From positions 1-40,749 of the forward strand of contig JBCBZK010000013.1 of NCBI GenBank assembly GCA_039815365.1: a DNA stretch of 40,749 bases, read 5' to 3'. Positions 23,843 to 32,179 of this stretch are shown one piece after another. Made by a program: the position numbers and the translations under genes. Under the pieces are notes generated by a model. That model was given only the letters and a program-made list of their open reading frames with translations. It made no database searches and was not told the origin of the DNA. How positions within the stretch are numbered: the first letter of the stretch is position 1; each line of letters starts with the position of its first letter. Source of the DNA: CALBPI01 sp039815365. GTDB lineage: Bacteria; Pseudomonadota; Gammaproteobacteria; Steroidobacterales; Woeseiaceae.

Positions 23843-24686
23843 GCGTCAGCTCCCACGCGGTCTGCGCCGCCCGCGCATCAAAACGCGCATCGTCAGGGTT
23901 CGCAAAGCCTTGTTTGACACGCGGTAACACATGCACGTTGACAGGCTTATCCAGCGCGCTGGTGATGTCGGTTAATACCTTGATTTGACCTTTTGGCGTC
24001 GACGCATCGTCGCCTGCAAAAATCGCCAGTAGTGGCACATTGAGTAGCTCAAGTTTGGCCTGATCGGTATCGAACTGCCCGTAGAACATCACAGACGCTG
24101 CTAAAGCGTCAGGCAGAATGCGCGAGCTCTTAAATGACCAATAGCCGCCCATAGCTGTGCCGAATGTCGCGACCACCGGCGCACCGGCAGCATCGGTCAA
24201 AAACTGGTGTGCGGCGCGCAAATTGTCTTCCGCTGCGTCCGTCTGCTCCAGCAACTGCATCGACAATGCGCCAGCTTGCTCCGGTGTCTTGGCTGACTGG
24301 CCGTTGAATAAATCTACGGCAAGAACCATGTAGCCTTGCCCGGCGAGACGCTCGGCGACATTTTTCGTCGCATCGTCCAACCCCCACCAATCATGAATCA
24401 CGATAACGGCAGGCAGCGGCTCAACCATCGCTTCCGGGTACGCAAAATGCCCGCGATACAGCCCGTCGTCCGTTTCGCCATACGGCATTTCGATCGTGGC
24501 GACCGTTAGCGCTTCTGGCTCTGCCACAGGCTCGGCTGGCTTGGGTTCAGGCTGCGTTGCGGATTGCGTACCGACGTTGTCGTCAGCTTCGGTCGTTTTT
24601 GGCGTGTCACCACAGCCCAGAAGTAGCAAGCTGAGGACGACCGGGACAACACTGTGAACACCCGTACGGCGATCATTCCAACGCAT
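23808..24686 (-). CDS. DLH-fold lipoprotein lacking the catalytic residues
   Basis: A 292-residue lipoprotein (lipobox LLLGC, Cys25), with a Pro/Glu-rich linker to about residue 58 and then a dienelactone-hydrolase-like alpha/beta-hydrolase domain (AVIVIHDWWGLDDATKNVAE, VLAVDLFNG, SVMFYGQFD). The usual nucleophile elbow GxCxGG is GTAMGG, with Ala178 at the nucleophile position. The usual HGF before the C-terminal helices reads KQGFAN, with Gln259 replacing His. The Asp region (AGDD, 225-227) remains. With two of three triad residues gone it is probably not a hydrolase and may bind a ligand or partner in the envelope. It is divergent from the CHAT gene. Confidence 0.85.
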   Translation of the reverse strand: MRWNDRRTGVHSVVPVVLSLLLLGCGDTPKTTEADDNVGTQSATQPEPKPAEPVAEPEALTVATIEMPYGETDDGLYRGHFAYPEAMVEPLPAVIVIHDWWGLDDATKNVAERLAGQGYMVLAVDLFNGQSAKTPEQAGALSMQLLEQTDAAEDNLRAAHQFLTDAAGAPVVATFGTAMGGYWSFKSSRILPDALAASVMFYGQFDTDQAKLELLNVPLLAIFAGDDASTPKGQIKVLTDITSALDKPVNVHVLPRVKQGFANPDDARFDARAAQTAWELTLSFLAQHLQAP

Positions 24687-24806
24687 TAACCGAACTCCGA
24701 CAAAGACTTAGACGCGCTATTCTGGCACTGAATCACCACGCTTGTGAAGCAACCAGCGCCAAAACAGCCGGTTGCGGTGCCTAGCGGGCAATGACACTAT
24801 CCTTTT

Positions 24807-27800
24807 ATGTGTGCTGAACCGGTTAATAGTTGGCGTTTATGCGTCTTTGCATTGCTGCTGTTGATCTTCGGCACCGCGCCGGCGCAAGACCGGGCATCGC
24901 TCACGCTGAGCGCAGATGCGCCGTTGCTATTGGCGCTGGCGAAAGATGACCGGCGCGATATCATGCTGACGCTTGATCCGGGCCAATGGTTACTCGAAGC
25001 TGATGAAGACTTTGTCGACGTGGTTATTGAAGTCTCTGACGAGGCTGGCCATCAAATCACGACGCTTAATGGCGTCGATGCGGGTTTCGCCGAAATTCGT
25101 TACCTGATCGATATCAGTAACGAAAAAGTCTATCGGCTCGCCGTTACGGCTAAATCGGCCGAGGCAAAAGATGCCACGCTGACACTGAACATACAGCGCG
25201 CAGAAGCGCTGCTCAGCAATGTCCATGCCGCTACCGCGACCAAACTGGAAAGTGCACTCAGCGAATTGCCGCTGCAGGCATCGGACGAGGAGCTGATCGC
25301 CGCGCGCGACGTTGCACTCGCTGCTGCCGAGCAGTGGCGTCAGGCAGGCCAAACGCGACGTGCGGGTGTGAATCAGTACTACGCCGCGACGCTGAGTTAC
25401 CTCTTGGAAGATATCTTGCAATCACTCGAGCACGCCGTCACCGCATCCCAAACGCTGACACCAACCGGTGAAACGAAGTGGCTGGGTTTCTCAATCATGC
25501 TTGCCGGCCTGAACCAATCTGAGCTCAGAAATTTCGACATCGCGCAGTCTTTGCTACAGCGCTCTGAGGCGATCCTCGATCCAATGTATTTTGGCCGACG
25601 CGTCAATCCGTCCAAATCAAACCAATGCTACGTTTATCTGAAACAGCGCGATCCGGACAATGCCGAACAGTGTTACCGCGACATACTGCCGATTGCCGAG
25701 CAAGCTGACGATCAACGATCGGTCGCGCGATACTATCGGAACATTGCCGGCGCCTATGAAATTCGCGGAGATTTTTCCGGCGCCGTCGAAGTCCTCGAAT
25801 CGGCACTGGGTGAATTCGACGACGGTGAACAGCTGCGCGAGTTAACGTCTGTGCTCAACAATCTCGCGCTATCATTGAACCGCCTCGGTAAGACGCAACG
25901 CTCGATTGCTTACTTCCAGCGCGCGCTGGAAGTGTCTCGACAGATTGGCGATGACAAACAAACGGCGCGCGTGCTCGGAAACCTCGCAAGCGTCTACAGT
26001 CAATTAGGGATTCCTCGCAGATCAGTCAGCCTGCTAAAAGAAGCTGTACGACTGAATACAAACGGGCATCCGGAAGCGCTGACCATCAAACTTAGAAACC
26101 TGGCGTATGCGCTCAGCGCTGTCGGCGACTTCGATGAAGCCAGAAAACGGCTGGGCGACGCGAGACGTAGTGCCGGGCAGACGCGAGACGTTACCTCGTT
26201 GAATGCCATAGAGGTGCTGCACGCCAACATTGAGATCAATACCGGCGATGTCGACGCGGCAATCAGACGCCTGCGGCCTGTGATTGCAGAATTGCGAGGC
26301 GATGATGGGCAGAGGTCGCAGTACGCGTCCGCGTTGATGCAACAGGGCCGAGCTCTGCAGGCAAAAGAACAATGGCGTGCCAGCCTGGAAGCGATTAAGC
26401 AAGCCAATCTCATTTACGTTGCGCAGAGCGATCGTTTGAAACAAGCAGAGTCGCTCGCGGTCATGGCGTGGCTGCTATGGGAGCAGGATGAACAACGAGA
26501 GGCGCAATCTCATGCACAACAAGCAATCGAATTGGTCGAAAGCCTGCGCGCCGATATAGCCAATGCAGATTTGCGCGCAAGCTATCAATCTGCGGTTGCT
26601 GATGCATCAGAGTTGCTGATTCATTCCTATATCGTGCTGGATAGGAGCCCTGAACGGGCTTTGGCCATAGCAGAAACGTTCCGCGCGAGGACGCTGGTTG
26701 ATGCACTCTCAAAATCTAGTGATGCGCCCACGCAACGTGTGCCGCCATCGTTGTTACGCGAGCGCGATGAGCTTCGCGCCCGGATTAATCAAGCTGAGGG
26801 GCGCCGGATCAGAGGCCAACAAGGCGCTGACTTTAGTGAACTCGCCGTCAGACTTGATGCCCTCGATGGTCAGATCGCAGCATTGGATCCACGCTATCGG
26901 GCAGCAAAGAGCAGCGTGTCTCTGCAGCCAGACGCGATGCGGCGCTTGCTCAGCAGCGATCAAATTGCACTGCAGTACTTCCTCGGAAAACGCCGCAGTT
27001 ATCGCTGGTTAATCACGCCGGAGCGCATCAGCGCAATCGAACTGCCACAGGCAGGCGAGATAGACTCGCAAGCGCGTGAGCTGAATATTGCGTTAGCGAA
27101 ACGCGGCAAGACGAACCCAATAGCCGCACAGCTTGGCAACCTGGTGCTTGGCGGCGTCGAATCAGTGGCATCGAAAGCAACCGACGTCATCGTTATCGCC
27201 GACCGTGGGCTTCACTACGTGCCGTTCGACGTACTAGGTACAGGAGGCACCGGCAAGCCCATACTCGACGGTAAGAACGTCACTTATGCACCGTCACTCA
27301 CCACGCTTGCGCTGAACCGCGACAACCCCAGAAACCCGGGTAATGTCATCACAGTACTTGCTGATCCGATTTTTAATGATTCAGACCACCGCGCGCAGAA
27401 TCGGACCAGCGCGCAGCAGCTACGCTCTGCCGACAGCGTCAGAGGGCTTAACCGGTTAGCAATGACTGCGCTCGAAGCCGACACAATCGAATCTCTGGCA
27501 ACGACCTATGACGTCAACGTCTATGAGGGATTCGCCGCCAATGTGGACACACTGAAAACCACAGCAGTCAGCGACGCAGAAGTCCTGCATATCGCTACTC
27601 ATGGGTTTGTTGACGATGAAATCCCGGAAAGCAATGGCTTAGCACTATCGATTCGCAACGCGGCTGGAGAGCCGCGATCAGGATACGTTGGCCTCAGGGA
27701 CATCTATGAGTTGCGGCTCAACGCGAAACTTGTCGTGCTGTCCGCGTGCGACACAGCGCTAGGTCGCGATATGGCAGGCGAAGGCCTGCTAGGCATGACC

Positions 27801-28034
27801 AGAGGCTTCATGTATGCCGGCGCCGAGCGCGTACTCGCCAGTTTATGGCAAGTTGAGGACCGGGCCACGGCGGAATTGATGAAGCACTTTTACACGGCAT
27901 TGCTGAACGAAGGACGTTCGCCTCCTGCCGCACTCGCGCACGCGAAGGCGCAATTGCAAAAAAGCCGGCGGTGGCGACATCCTTATTATTGGTCAGGATT
28001 CGTCTTATTGGGAGATTGGGCACCCATGCGGTGA
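24807..28034 (+). CDS. Exported TPR-CHAT caspase-like protease
   Basis: A 1075-residue protein. The N-terminus has a basic residue and hydrophobic core ending TAPAQ (signal peptide, about 1-27), then a beta-sandwich like a PPC domain (about 28-115), about ten TPR-type repeats (about 160-560), a helical linker (about 570-730) and a C-terminal CHAT domain (about 780-1072). The caspase-type dyad is intact: His932 in HIATHGF and Cys981 in LSACDTALG; the domain ends YYWSGFVLLGDW as usual. CHAT peptidases cleave partner proteins when their TPR part senses a signal. The signal peptide suggests a periplasmic location. It is followed on the same strand by a small unknown gene, an ECF sigma and an anti-sigma. 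Confidence 0.92.
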   Translation: MCAEPVNSWRLCVFALLLLIFGTAPAQDRASLTLSADAPLLLALAKDDRRDIMLTLDPGQWLLEADEDFVDVVIEVSDEAGHQITTLNGVDAGFAEIRYLIDISNEKVYRLAVTAKSAEAKDATLTLNIQRAEALLSNVHAATATKLESALSELPLQASDEELIAARDVALAAAEQWRQAGQTRRAGVNQYYAATLSYLLEDILQSLEHAVTASQTLTPTGETKWLGFSIMLAGLNQSELRNFDIAQSLLQRSEAILDPMYFGRRVNPSKSNQCYVYLKQRDPDNAEQCYRDILPIAEQADDQRSVARYYRNIAGAYEIRGDFSGAVEVLESALGEFDDGEQLRELTSVLNNLALSLNRLGKTQRSIAYFQRALEVSRQIGDDKQTARVLGNLASVYSQLGIPRRSVSLLKEAVRLNTNGHPEALTIKLRNLAYALSAVGDFDEARKRLGDARRSAGQTRDVTSLNAIEVLHANIEINTGDVDAAIRRLRPVIAELRGDDGQRSQYASALMQQGRALQAKEQWRASLEAIKQANLIYVAQSDRLKQAESLAVMAWLLWEQDEQREAQSHAQQAIELVESLRADIANADLRASYQSAVADASELLIHSYIVLDRSPERALAIAETFRARTLVDALSKSSDAPTQRVPPSLLRERDELRARINQAEGRRIRGQQGADFSELAVRLDALDGQIAALDPRYRAAKSSVSLQPDAMRRLLSSDQIALQYFLGKRRSYRWLITPERISAIELPQAGEIDSQARELNIALAKRGKTNPIAAQLGNLVLGGVESVASKATDVIVIADRGLHYVPFDVLGTGGTGKPILDGKNVTYAPSLTTLALNRDNPRNPGNVITVLADPIFNDSDHRAQNRTSAQQLRSADSVRGLNRLAMTALEADTIESLATTYDVNVYEGFAANVDTLKTTAVSDAEVLHIATHGFVDDEIPESNGLALSIRNAAGEPRSGYVGLRDIYELRLNAKLVVLSACDTALGRDMAGEGLLGMTRGFMYAGAERVLASLWQVEDRATAELMKHFYTALLNEGRSPPAALAHAKAQLQKSRRWRHPYYWSGFVLLGDWAPMR

Positions 28035-28128
28035 GATATCCACTGGATAGGTGACAGAGGGAAGGTGCAGCGAATAAAAATTGCGTGTGCCGCAGTTGAA
28101 ATGAATCAAGCGAGAAGGGAATAAAAAC

Positions 28129-28512
28129 ATGGTTGCAGAAACAAACATTTGTGGTGTCGAAAACACCCGGGAAGCCTACCAATGGGTATGGGTAGTTACG
28201 AAAATCACTCCAATTGGTAAAGAAAAACCACCAATGGAGGCAGGCGATCGATTGTTCATCTCGGTTGCAACGGATGGCAAAACGAGTTTTTTCCATCGAA
28301 CCAAGAGAGACCCGAAGAACACCGCACTATGGAACAACGCATGCGCCATTTTGTGCGAAGAGACCGGAGTCATCGTTGGCTCTTTTTCAGATGGTCGCAC
28401 GTTCAAGATGACGATCGCACAAACGCCGGAAGGCATAAAAATCAGTTGTAACCATCGACGCAATCCCAATGAAGGCGATTGGGATGCCGAGGACGGCTCG
28501 ACGCCGACCTAG
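28129..28512 (+). CDS. Unknown 127-aa protein between CHAT protease and ECF sigma
   Basis: A soluble protein without signal peptide or membrane helix, beta-rich and with several Trp and Cys (YQWVWVV, ALWNNACAILCEETGVIVGS, IKISCNHRRN). GAAGGGA lies 8-14 bases before the ATG. The A+T content is visibly higher than in neighbours (for example 28120-28330), which suggests a different history. I do not recognise a family. Its position, between a CHAT protease and a sigma factor, makes it a candidate substrate, adaptor or sigma-binding protein; that is inference only. Confidence 0.7.
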   Translation: MVAETNICGVENTREAYQWVWVVTKITPIGKEKPPMEAGDRLFISVATDGKTSFFHRTKRDPKNTALWNNACAILCEETGVIVGSFSDGRTFKMTIAQTPEGIKISCNHRRNPNEGDWDAEDGSTPT

Positions 28513-28536
28513 CAGCGATTTCACACAGAGCATCAA

Positions 28537-29250
28537 ATGACAGTACTTGCATACAGACGCCCCGCGAAAATTCTGCCAGAATCCAAACCCATGAAGGGGA
28601 CGGATTCCGGGAGCAACGTGGCGCTCACACCGGAGGAGGATGCCCGCGCTAAGGAACAGCGCGCGGCAACCGCCCTGGTGGCGCGCATCCGTAAGGGTGA
28701 CCTGGCTGCAGAACAGGAGATGGTCAAGCGCTACTCTTCGCCGTTGCTGTTTATGCTCAAACGCCGTTGCGGCGACCCCGAACTCGCTAACGACCTGCAC
28801 CAAGATGTGTTCCGCGTCGTGATCGAACGGCTGCGGGATCGCGGCATTGCCGAGCCGGCCTTGTTGGCTGGCTTTATACAAAGCACGGGCCGCAACTTGC
28901 TGATCGGCGTCATTCGTCGGCGTCAGCGACGTCAGACCTACGCGGACAGCGATGCGATCGCAGAAGCCCGCGATGACGGTCAGGCCACCCAAGCAGACGA
29001 AACGGAAGCCGCCCAGATGGCGATTTACGTTCGCGATTTGCTCGAAGAGTTAGGCTCCGATCGCGACCGTGCGATCCTGACGCGCTTTTATTTGAATCAG
29101 GAAGACAAGGCCAGCATTTGCGACGGCCTCGAATTAAGCGACCTGCACTTTAACCGAGTGCTGTATCGCGCAAAGAAAAGGTTCCGCGAGTTGCTGCAGG
29201 CCAGCGACAGCGGATTGGTTAAAGAGTTGATCGCCGGACGCGACAGCTAA
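28537..29250 (+). CDS. ECF-type RNA polymerase sigma factor (CHAT-linked)
   Basis: Up to 237 residues. Sigma region 2 is at about 55-130 (SPLLFMLKRRCGDPELANDL, HQDVF, FIQSTGRNLLIGVIRRRQRR) and region 4 at about 175-225 (SDRDRAILTRFYLNQEDKAS, FNRVLYRAKKRFRELL). The start may be the ATG at 28537 or that at 28591 (MKGTDSGSN); the first 18 residues do not look conserved. It is followed 25 bp later by an anti-sigma gene and preceded by the CHAT-linked small gene. Confidence 0.9.
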   Translation: MTVLAYRRPAKILPESKPMKGTDSGSNVALTPEEDARAKEQRAATALVARIRKGDLAAEQEMVKRYSSPLLFMLKRRCGDPELANDLHQDVFRVVIERLRDRGIAEPALLAGFIQSTGRNLLIGVIRRRQRRQTYADSDAIAEARDDGQATQADETEAAQMAIYVRDLLEELGSDRDRAILTRFYLNQEDKASICDGLELSDLHFNRVLYRAKKRFRELLQASDSGLVKELIAGRDS

Positions 29251-29275
29251 TCCAGACATGGACGGAGATACCCGT

Positions 29276-29968
29276 ATGAATCGTGACAAGGTCATCGAGG
29301 ATAACCTCGTAGATCGCTATCTGTTAGGTCAACTCAGTGAAGTTGATGCTATGGCGTTCGAAGACTTTTATGCCAGCTCACCTGAGACTATGGCGGAATT
29401 AGAACAAGCTGCACAAATGATCGATGGTTTCGCACACTTGGCGCGCAACTCAGACATCGCTGACAAAACAATCGCGAGTCTGTCGGCAGCACGTGAGCGC
29501 AAGACGTCGACAATGTCGCGTCTGTTGACGTCACCCATGTACAGCGCCGCGGCGACACTGGTAGCCGTTGCCGCGCTAGTGCTTGTTGGCCTCAACAGCC
29601 AAATGAATTCAGCACCGCAAGATGTGTCGATGCAAGTTGCCAGCAACACATCGGTTAACTTCCCGGTATTTACGCTAGGTGCGACGCGTGGCAGCGAGCA
29701 AGGGGTCGAGATTGCCGTTGGCGATTCTTCTGAATTGGTACTCACACTTGATGTCATGGGTAGTGCCGAGACTTCATTCTCAGCCTCGCTACAAAACACG
29801 CAAGGTGATCTCATTCAGCGTTTCGATGCGTTGCACATGGATTCGTACGAATCGCTGAACATGCGACTGAGTACCGCTATGGTGCCCGACGGTGATTACC
29901 GGATCGTTGTGCGCGGCGCAGAAAATCCTGCGGAGACACTGACTTTCCTGTTCTCTACTGCGCGTTAA
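29276..29968 (+). CDS. Membrane anti-sigma factor (CHAT-linked)
   Basis: A 230-residue protein: an N-terminal cytoplasmic helical domain of the anti-sigma type (NLVDRYLLGQLSEVDAMAFE; 1-70), one membrane helix (about 86-106, AAATLVAVAALVLVGLNSQ) and a periplasmic beta-rich domain (110-230). GGAG eight to nine bases before the ATG at 29276 supports this start over an in-frame ATG at 29258. No zinc-binding motif is seen. The periplasmic domain would be accessible to an exported CHAT protease. Confidence 0.82.
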   Translation: MNRDKVIEDNLVDRYLLGQLSEVDAMAFEDFYASSPETMAELEQAAQMIDGFAHLARNSDIADKTIASLSAARERKTSTMSRLLTSPMYSAAATLVAVAALVLVGLNSQMNSAPQDVSMQVASNTSVNFPVFTLGATRGSEQGVEIAVGDSSELVLTLDVMGSAETSFSASLQNTQGDLIQRFDALHMDSYESLNMRLSTAMVPDGDYRIVVRGAENPAETLTFLFSTAR

Positions 29969-30106
29969 TCGCGCCGCTCCTCAGGCAAAACCGAGCGTTT
30001 GCAATGGCGTTGAGGCCAACGTCGGACACGCAACTCGGTTAGACTCATCGCTTGCATTGTTGGCCCACCTAAAGGGCGTCACTCAGCAAGTGGAGTATTG
30101 CCGAAC

Positions 30107-31906
30107 GTGTATTTTCTGACCGACGTTGTTATCTATCTTGCGGTCGCAATCGTTGCAGTACCGCTGACCAAACGTCTTGGCTTGGGATCGGTTCTGGGCT
30201 ACCTGCTCGCCGGATTGCTTATCGGTCCATCGGTATTGCGTCTGGTCACAGACGTTGAAGCAATCCTGCATTTTTCCGAACTTGGCGTCGTCTTCCTGCT
30301 CTTCATCATTGGCTTGGAAATCCAACCCTCGCGGCTGTGGGTGTTGCGTAAAGCCGTCTTCGGTCTGGGCGGCGCGCAAGTGTTGCTGTCAGGGGTGTTG
30401 CTAAGTGCCGTCGCATTGGCAACAGGACTGAGTGTCAGTACCGCCTTGTGCGTCGGCTTTGGTTTGGCACTGTCTTCCACGGCGTTCGTGATGCAGTTGC
30501 TCGATGAACGTCAGGAACTCACACGCCGCTATGGGCGCTCGTCATTTGCGGTTCTGCTGTTTCAGGACCTTGCGGTCATTCCTATGCTGGCCGTACTCCC
30601 GCTATTGGCGACCGGTGGAGGGGTGCAGCTTGAGCCGCTCGCGATCGCAATGGCGGTGACGGCAATGGCAGCACTGATACTGGGCGGCAGGTTCATCCTG
30701 CGACCTGTTCTGCGCATCGTGGCAGGTAGCGAAATTCGCGAACTGCTCACGGCCGTAGCGCTGCTCGTCGTGATTGGCAGCGCCACACTGATGCAACAGG
30801 TTGGCCTGTCGATGGGTCTTGGCGCTTTCATTGCCGGCATGCTGCTCGCCGATTCAGAGTATCGGCACCAACTTGAAACCGATATTGAGCCGTTCAAAGG
30901 GTTGTTGCTTGGACTGTTTTTCATCGCAGTCGGAATGTCGGTGAACCTGAGTTTAGTCGTTGAGCGCGCGGGCGCAATCGCCGCAGCCGTCATCGTATTG
31001 ATGAGCATCAAGACAGGTGTGTTGATGTTACTCGGCGCCAGGTTTGATCTGCGTACCGATGAACGTGTGCGTTTAGGTTTGATTCTGTCGCAAGGTGGTG
31101 AATTCGGATTCGTACTGTTTACCGCCGCGGTATCAGCCAGCGTGATCGCGCAAGAACTCGCCGATTTTCTGATCGTCGTTGTCAGTATTTCGATGGCATT
31201 GACGCCACTACTCATGATTGCCGCTGATGCATGGCTCAAACGTTCGCAACCGCCGGCCCGGACCGACTACGACAACATTGATGACGAAAGAACGGATGTG
31301 ATTCTCGTGAGCTTTGGTCGATTCGGTCAGATCATCGGTCGCATTCTGCGCAGCAAGGACATCGGGTTCACAGCGTTGGAATCCAGCCCCGAACAGGTTG
31401 AGGTCGTACGAAAATTCGGCAACAAAGTGTATTTCGGCGACGCGCGACGCGTTGACCTGTTGCACGCTGCTGGCGCCGATACTGCGAAGTACCTGGTGCT
31501 TGCGATTGATGACATAGAACAGTCAGTTGAGGCGGCAACGCTCATCCGCCATCACTTCCCACACTTGCGCGTGTTTGCGCGTGCGCACAACCGCATCCAC
31601 GCACACCGGCTGATGGATCTGGGCATCACCGATCCGATCCGCGATACGCTGCACTCATCACTCTTGATGACACGACGGTTACTGGCGGAACTCGGACTGC
31701 CGGAGGAAGAGGCAGCGCATGCCGTTGAGACGTTCCTGACTCATGACGAACGCTACCTGCGCCAGCAAGCCGCCATCCGGCAAGACGAAAAGCAATTGAT
31801 CCAGGATGCACATCAGGCAGCGGCGGATCTCGCTACGCTGCTGCGGCGTGACAATGAGCAGGCACGCAAAGAGGATCAGGATACGAGCGTTTCAGACTCA
31901 CACTGA
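30107..31906 (+). CDS. KefB/KefC-type K+/H+ antiporter with RCK domain
   Basis: About 599 residues: 12-13 membrane helices of the CPA2 monovalent cation:proton antiporter family (about 1-380; LGLGSVLGYLLAGLLIGPSV, FLLFIIGLEIQPSRLW, LSQGGEFGFVLFTAAV) followed by a cytoplasmic TrkA-N/RCK domain (about 395-510) and a helical tail. The RCK nucleotide loop reads VSFGRFGQ, where the first Gly of GxGxxG is Ser. The GTG at 30107 matches the family N-terminus, with GTGGAG 11 bases upstream; a TTG at 30098 is the alternative. It is a potassium efflux system probably gated by electrophile or nucleotide signals. Its end overlaps the convergent GIY-YIG gene. Confidence 0.9.
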   Translation: MYFLTDVVIYLAVAIVAVPLTKRLGLGSVLGYLLAGLLIGPSVLRLVTDVEAILHFSELGVVFLLFIIGLEIQPSRLWVLRKAVFGLGGAQVLLSGVLLSAVALATGLSVSTALCVGFGLALSSTAFVMQLLDERQELTRRYGRSSFAVLLFQDLAVIPMLAVLPLLATGGGVQLEPLAIAMAVTAMAALILGGRFILRPVLRIVAGSEIRELLTAVALLVVIGSATLMQQVGLSMGLGAFIAGMLLADSEYRHQLETDIEPFKGLLLGLFFIAVGMSVNLSLVVERAGAIAAAVIVLMSIKTGVLMLLGARFDLRTDERVRLGLILSQGGEFGFVLFTAAVSASVIAQELADFLIVVVSISMALTPLLMIAADAWLKRSQPPARTDYDNIDDERTDVILVSFGRFGQIIGRILRSKDIGFTALESSPEQVEVVRKFGNKVYFGDARRVDLLHAAGADTAKYLVLAIDDIEQSVEAATLIRHHFPHLRVFARAHNRIHAHRLMDLGITDPIRDTLHSSLLMTRRLLAELGLPEEEAAHAVETFLTHDERYLRQQAAIRQDEKQLIQDAHQAAADLATLLRRDNEQARKEDQDTSVSDSH

Positions 31907-32175
31907 TCACAAAAACGACGCAACCCATCGTCGCGTAACAACCATGCCTCTTTTTGTTTTTTCGTCTGTGACTTAAACCGCAGTTCAAGCTGACTGGCAC
32001 GGCTGCGACCGGATGTCTTGCATGTGGCGACGAGCGCTAACGGCCCGCGTCCACGCACATAGCGCGCGCCGCTGCCAGTTTCATGCTGTACGAATCGCCG
32101 TTGCACATCCGTCGTGATGCCGGTGTATAACGATCCGTCCGCACAGCGGATGACATAGAGCCACCAGTCAGACAT
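31876..32175 (-). CDS. GIY-YIG domain protein (UPF0213/YhbQ type)
   Basis: A 99-residue single-domain GIY-YIG nuclease-fold protein: WLYVIRCADGSLYTGITTDV contains the split motif (YVI...YTG), followed by Arg (RRFVQH) and GSGARYVRGRGPL with the conserved ARY. The catalytic Glu lies in SRASQLELRFK. Small proteins of this type may be DNA-damage-related nucleases. It is convergent with the KefB/C gene (31-bp overlap) and 4 bp downstream of the malic enzyme stop. Confidence 0.88.
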   Translation of the reverse strand: MSDWWLYVIRCADGSLYTGITTDVQRRFVQHETGSGARYVRGRGPLALVATCKTSGRSRASQLELRFKSQTKKQKEAWLLRDDGLRRFCDQCESETLVS

Positions 32176-32179
32176 CAGC

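Noticed and set aside
24807..29968. A true type III-E CRISPR (Craspase) locus
   Set aside because: No repeat array, no Cas7-11-like gene, and the CHAT protein carries an export signal.
29969..30106. Terminator after the CHAT-linked anti-sigma gene
   Set aside because: Only a weak CCTCA/TGAGG pairing is visible and there is no T-tract.
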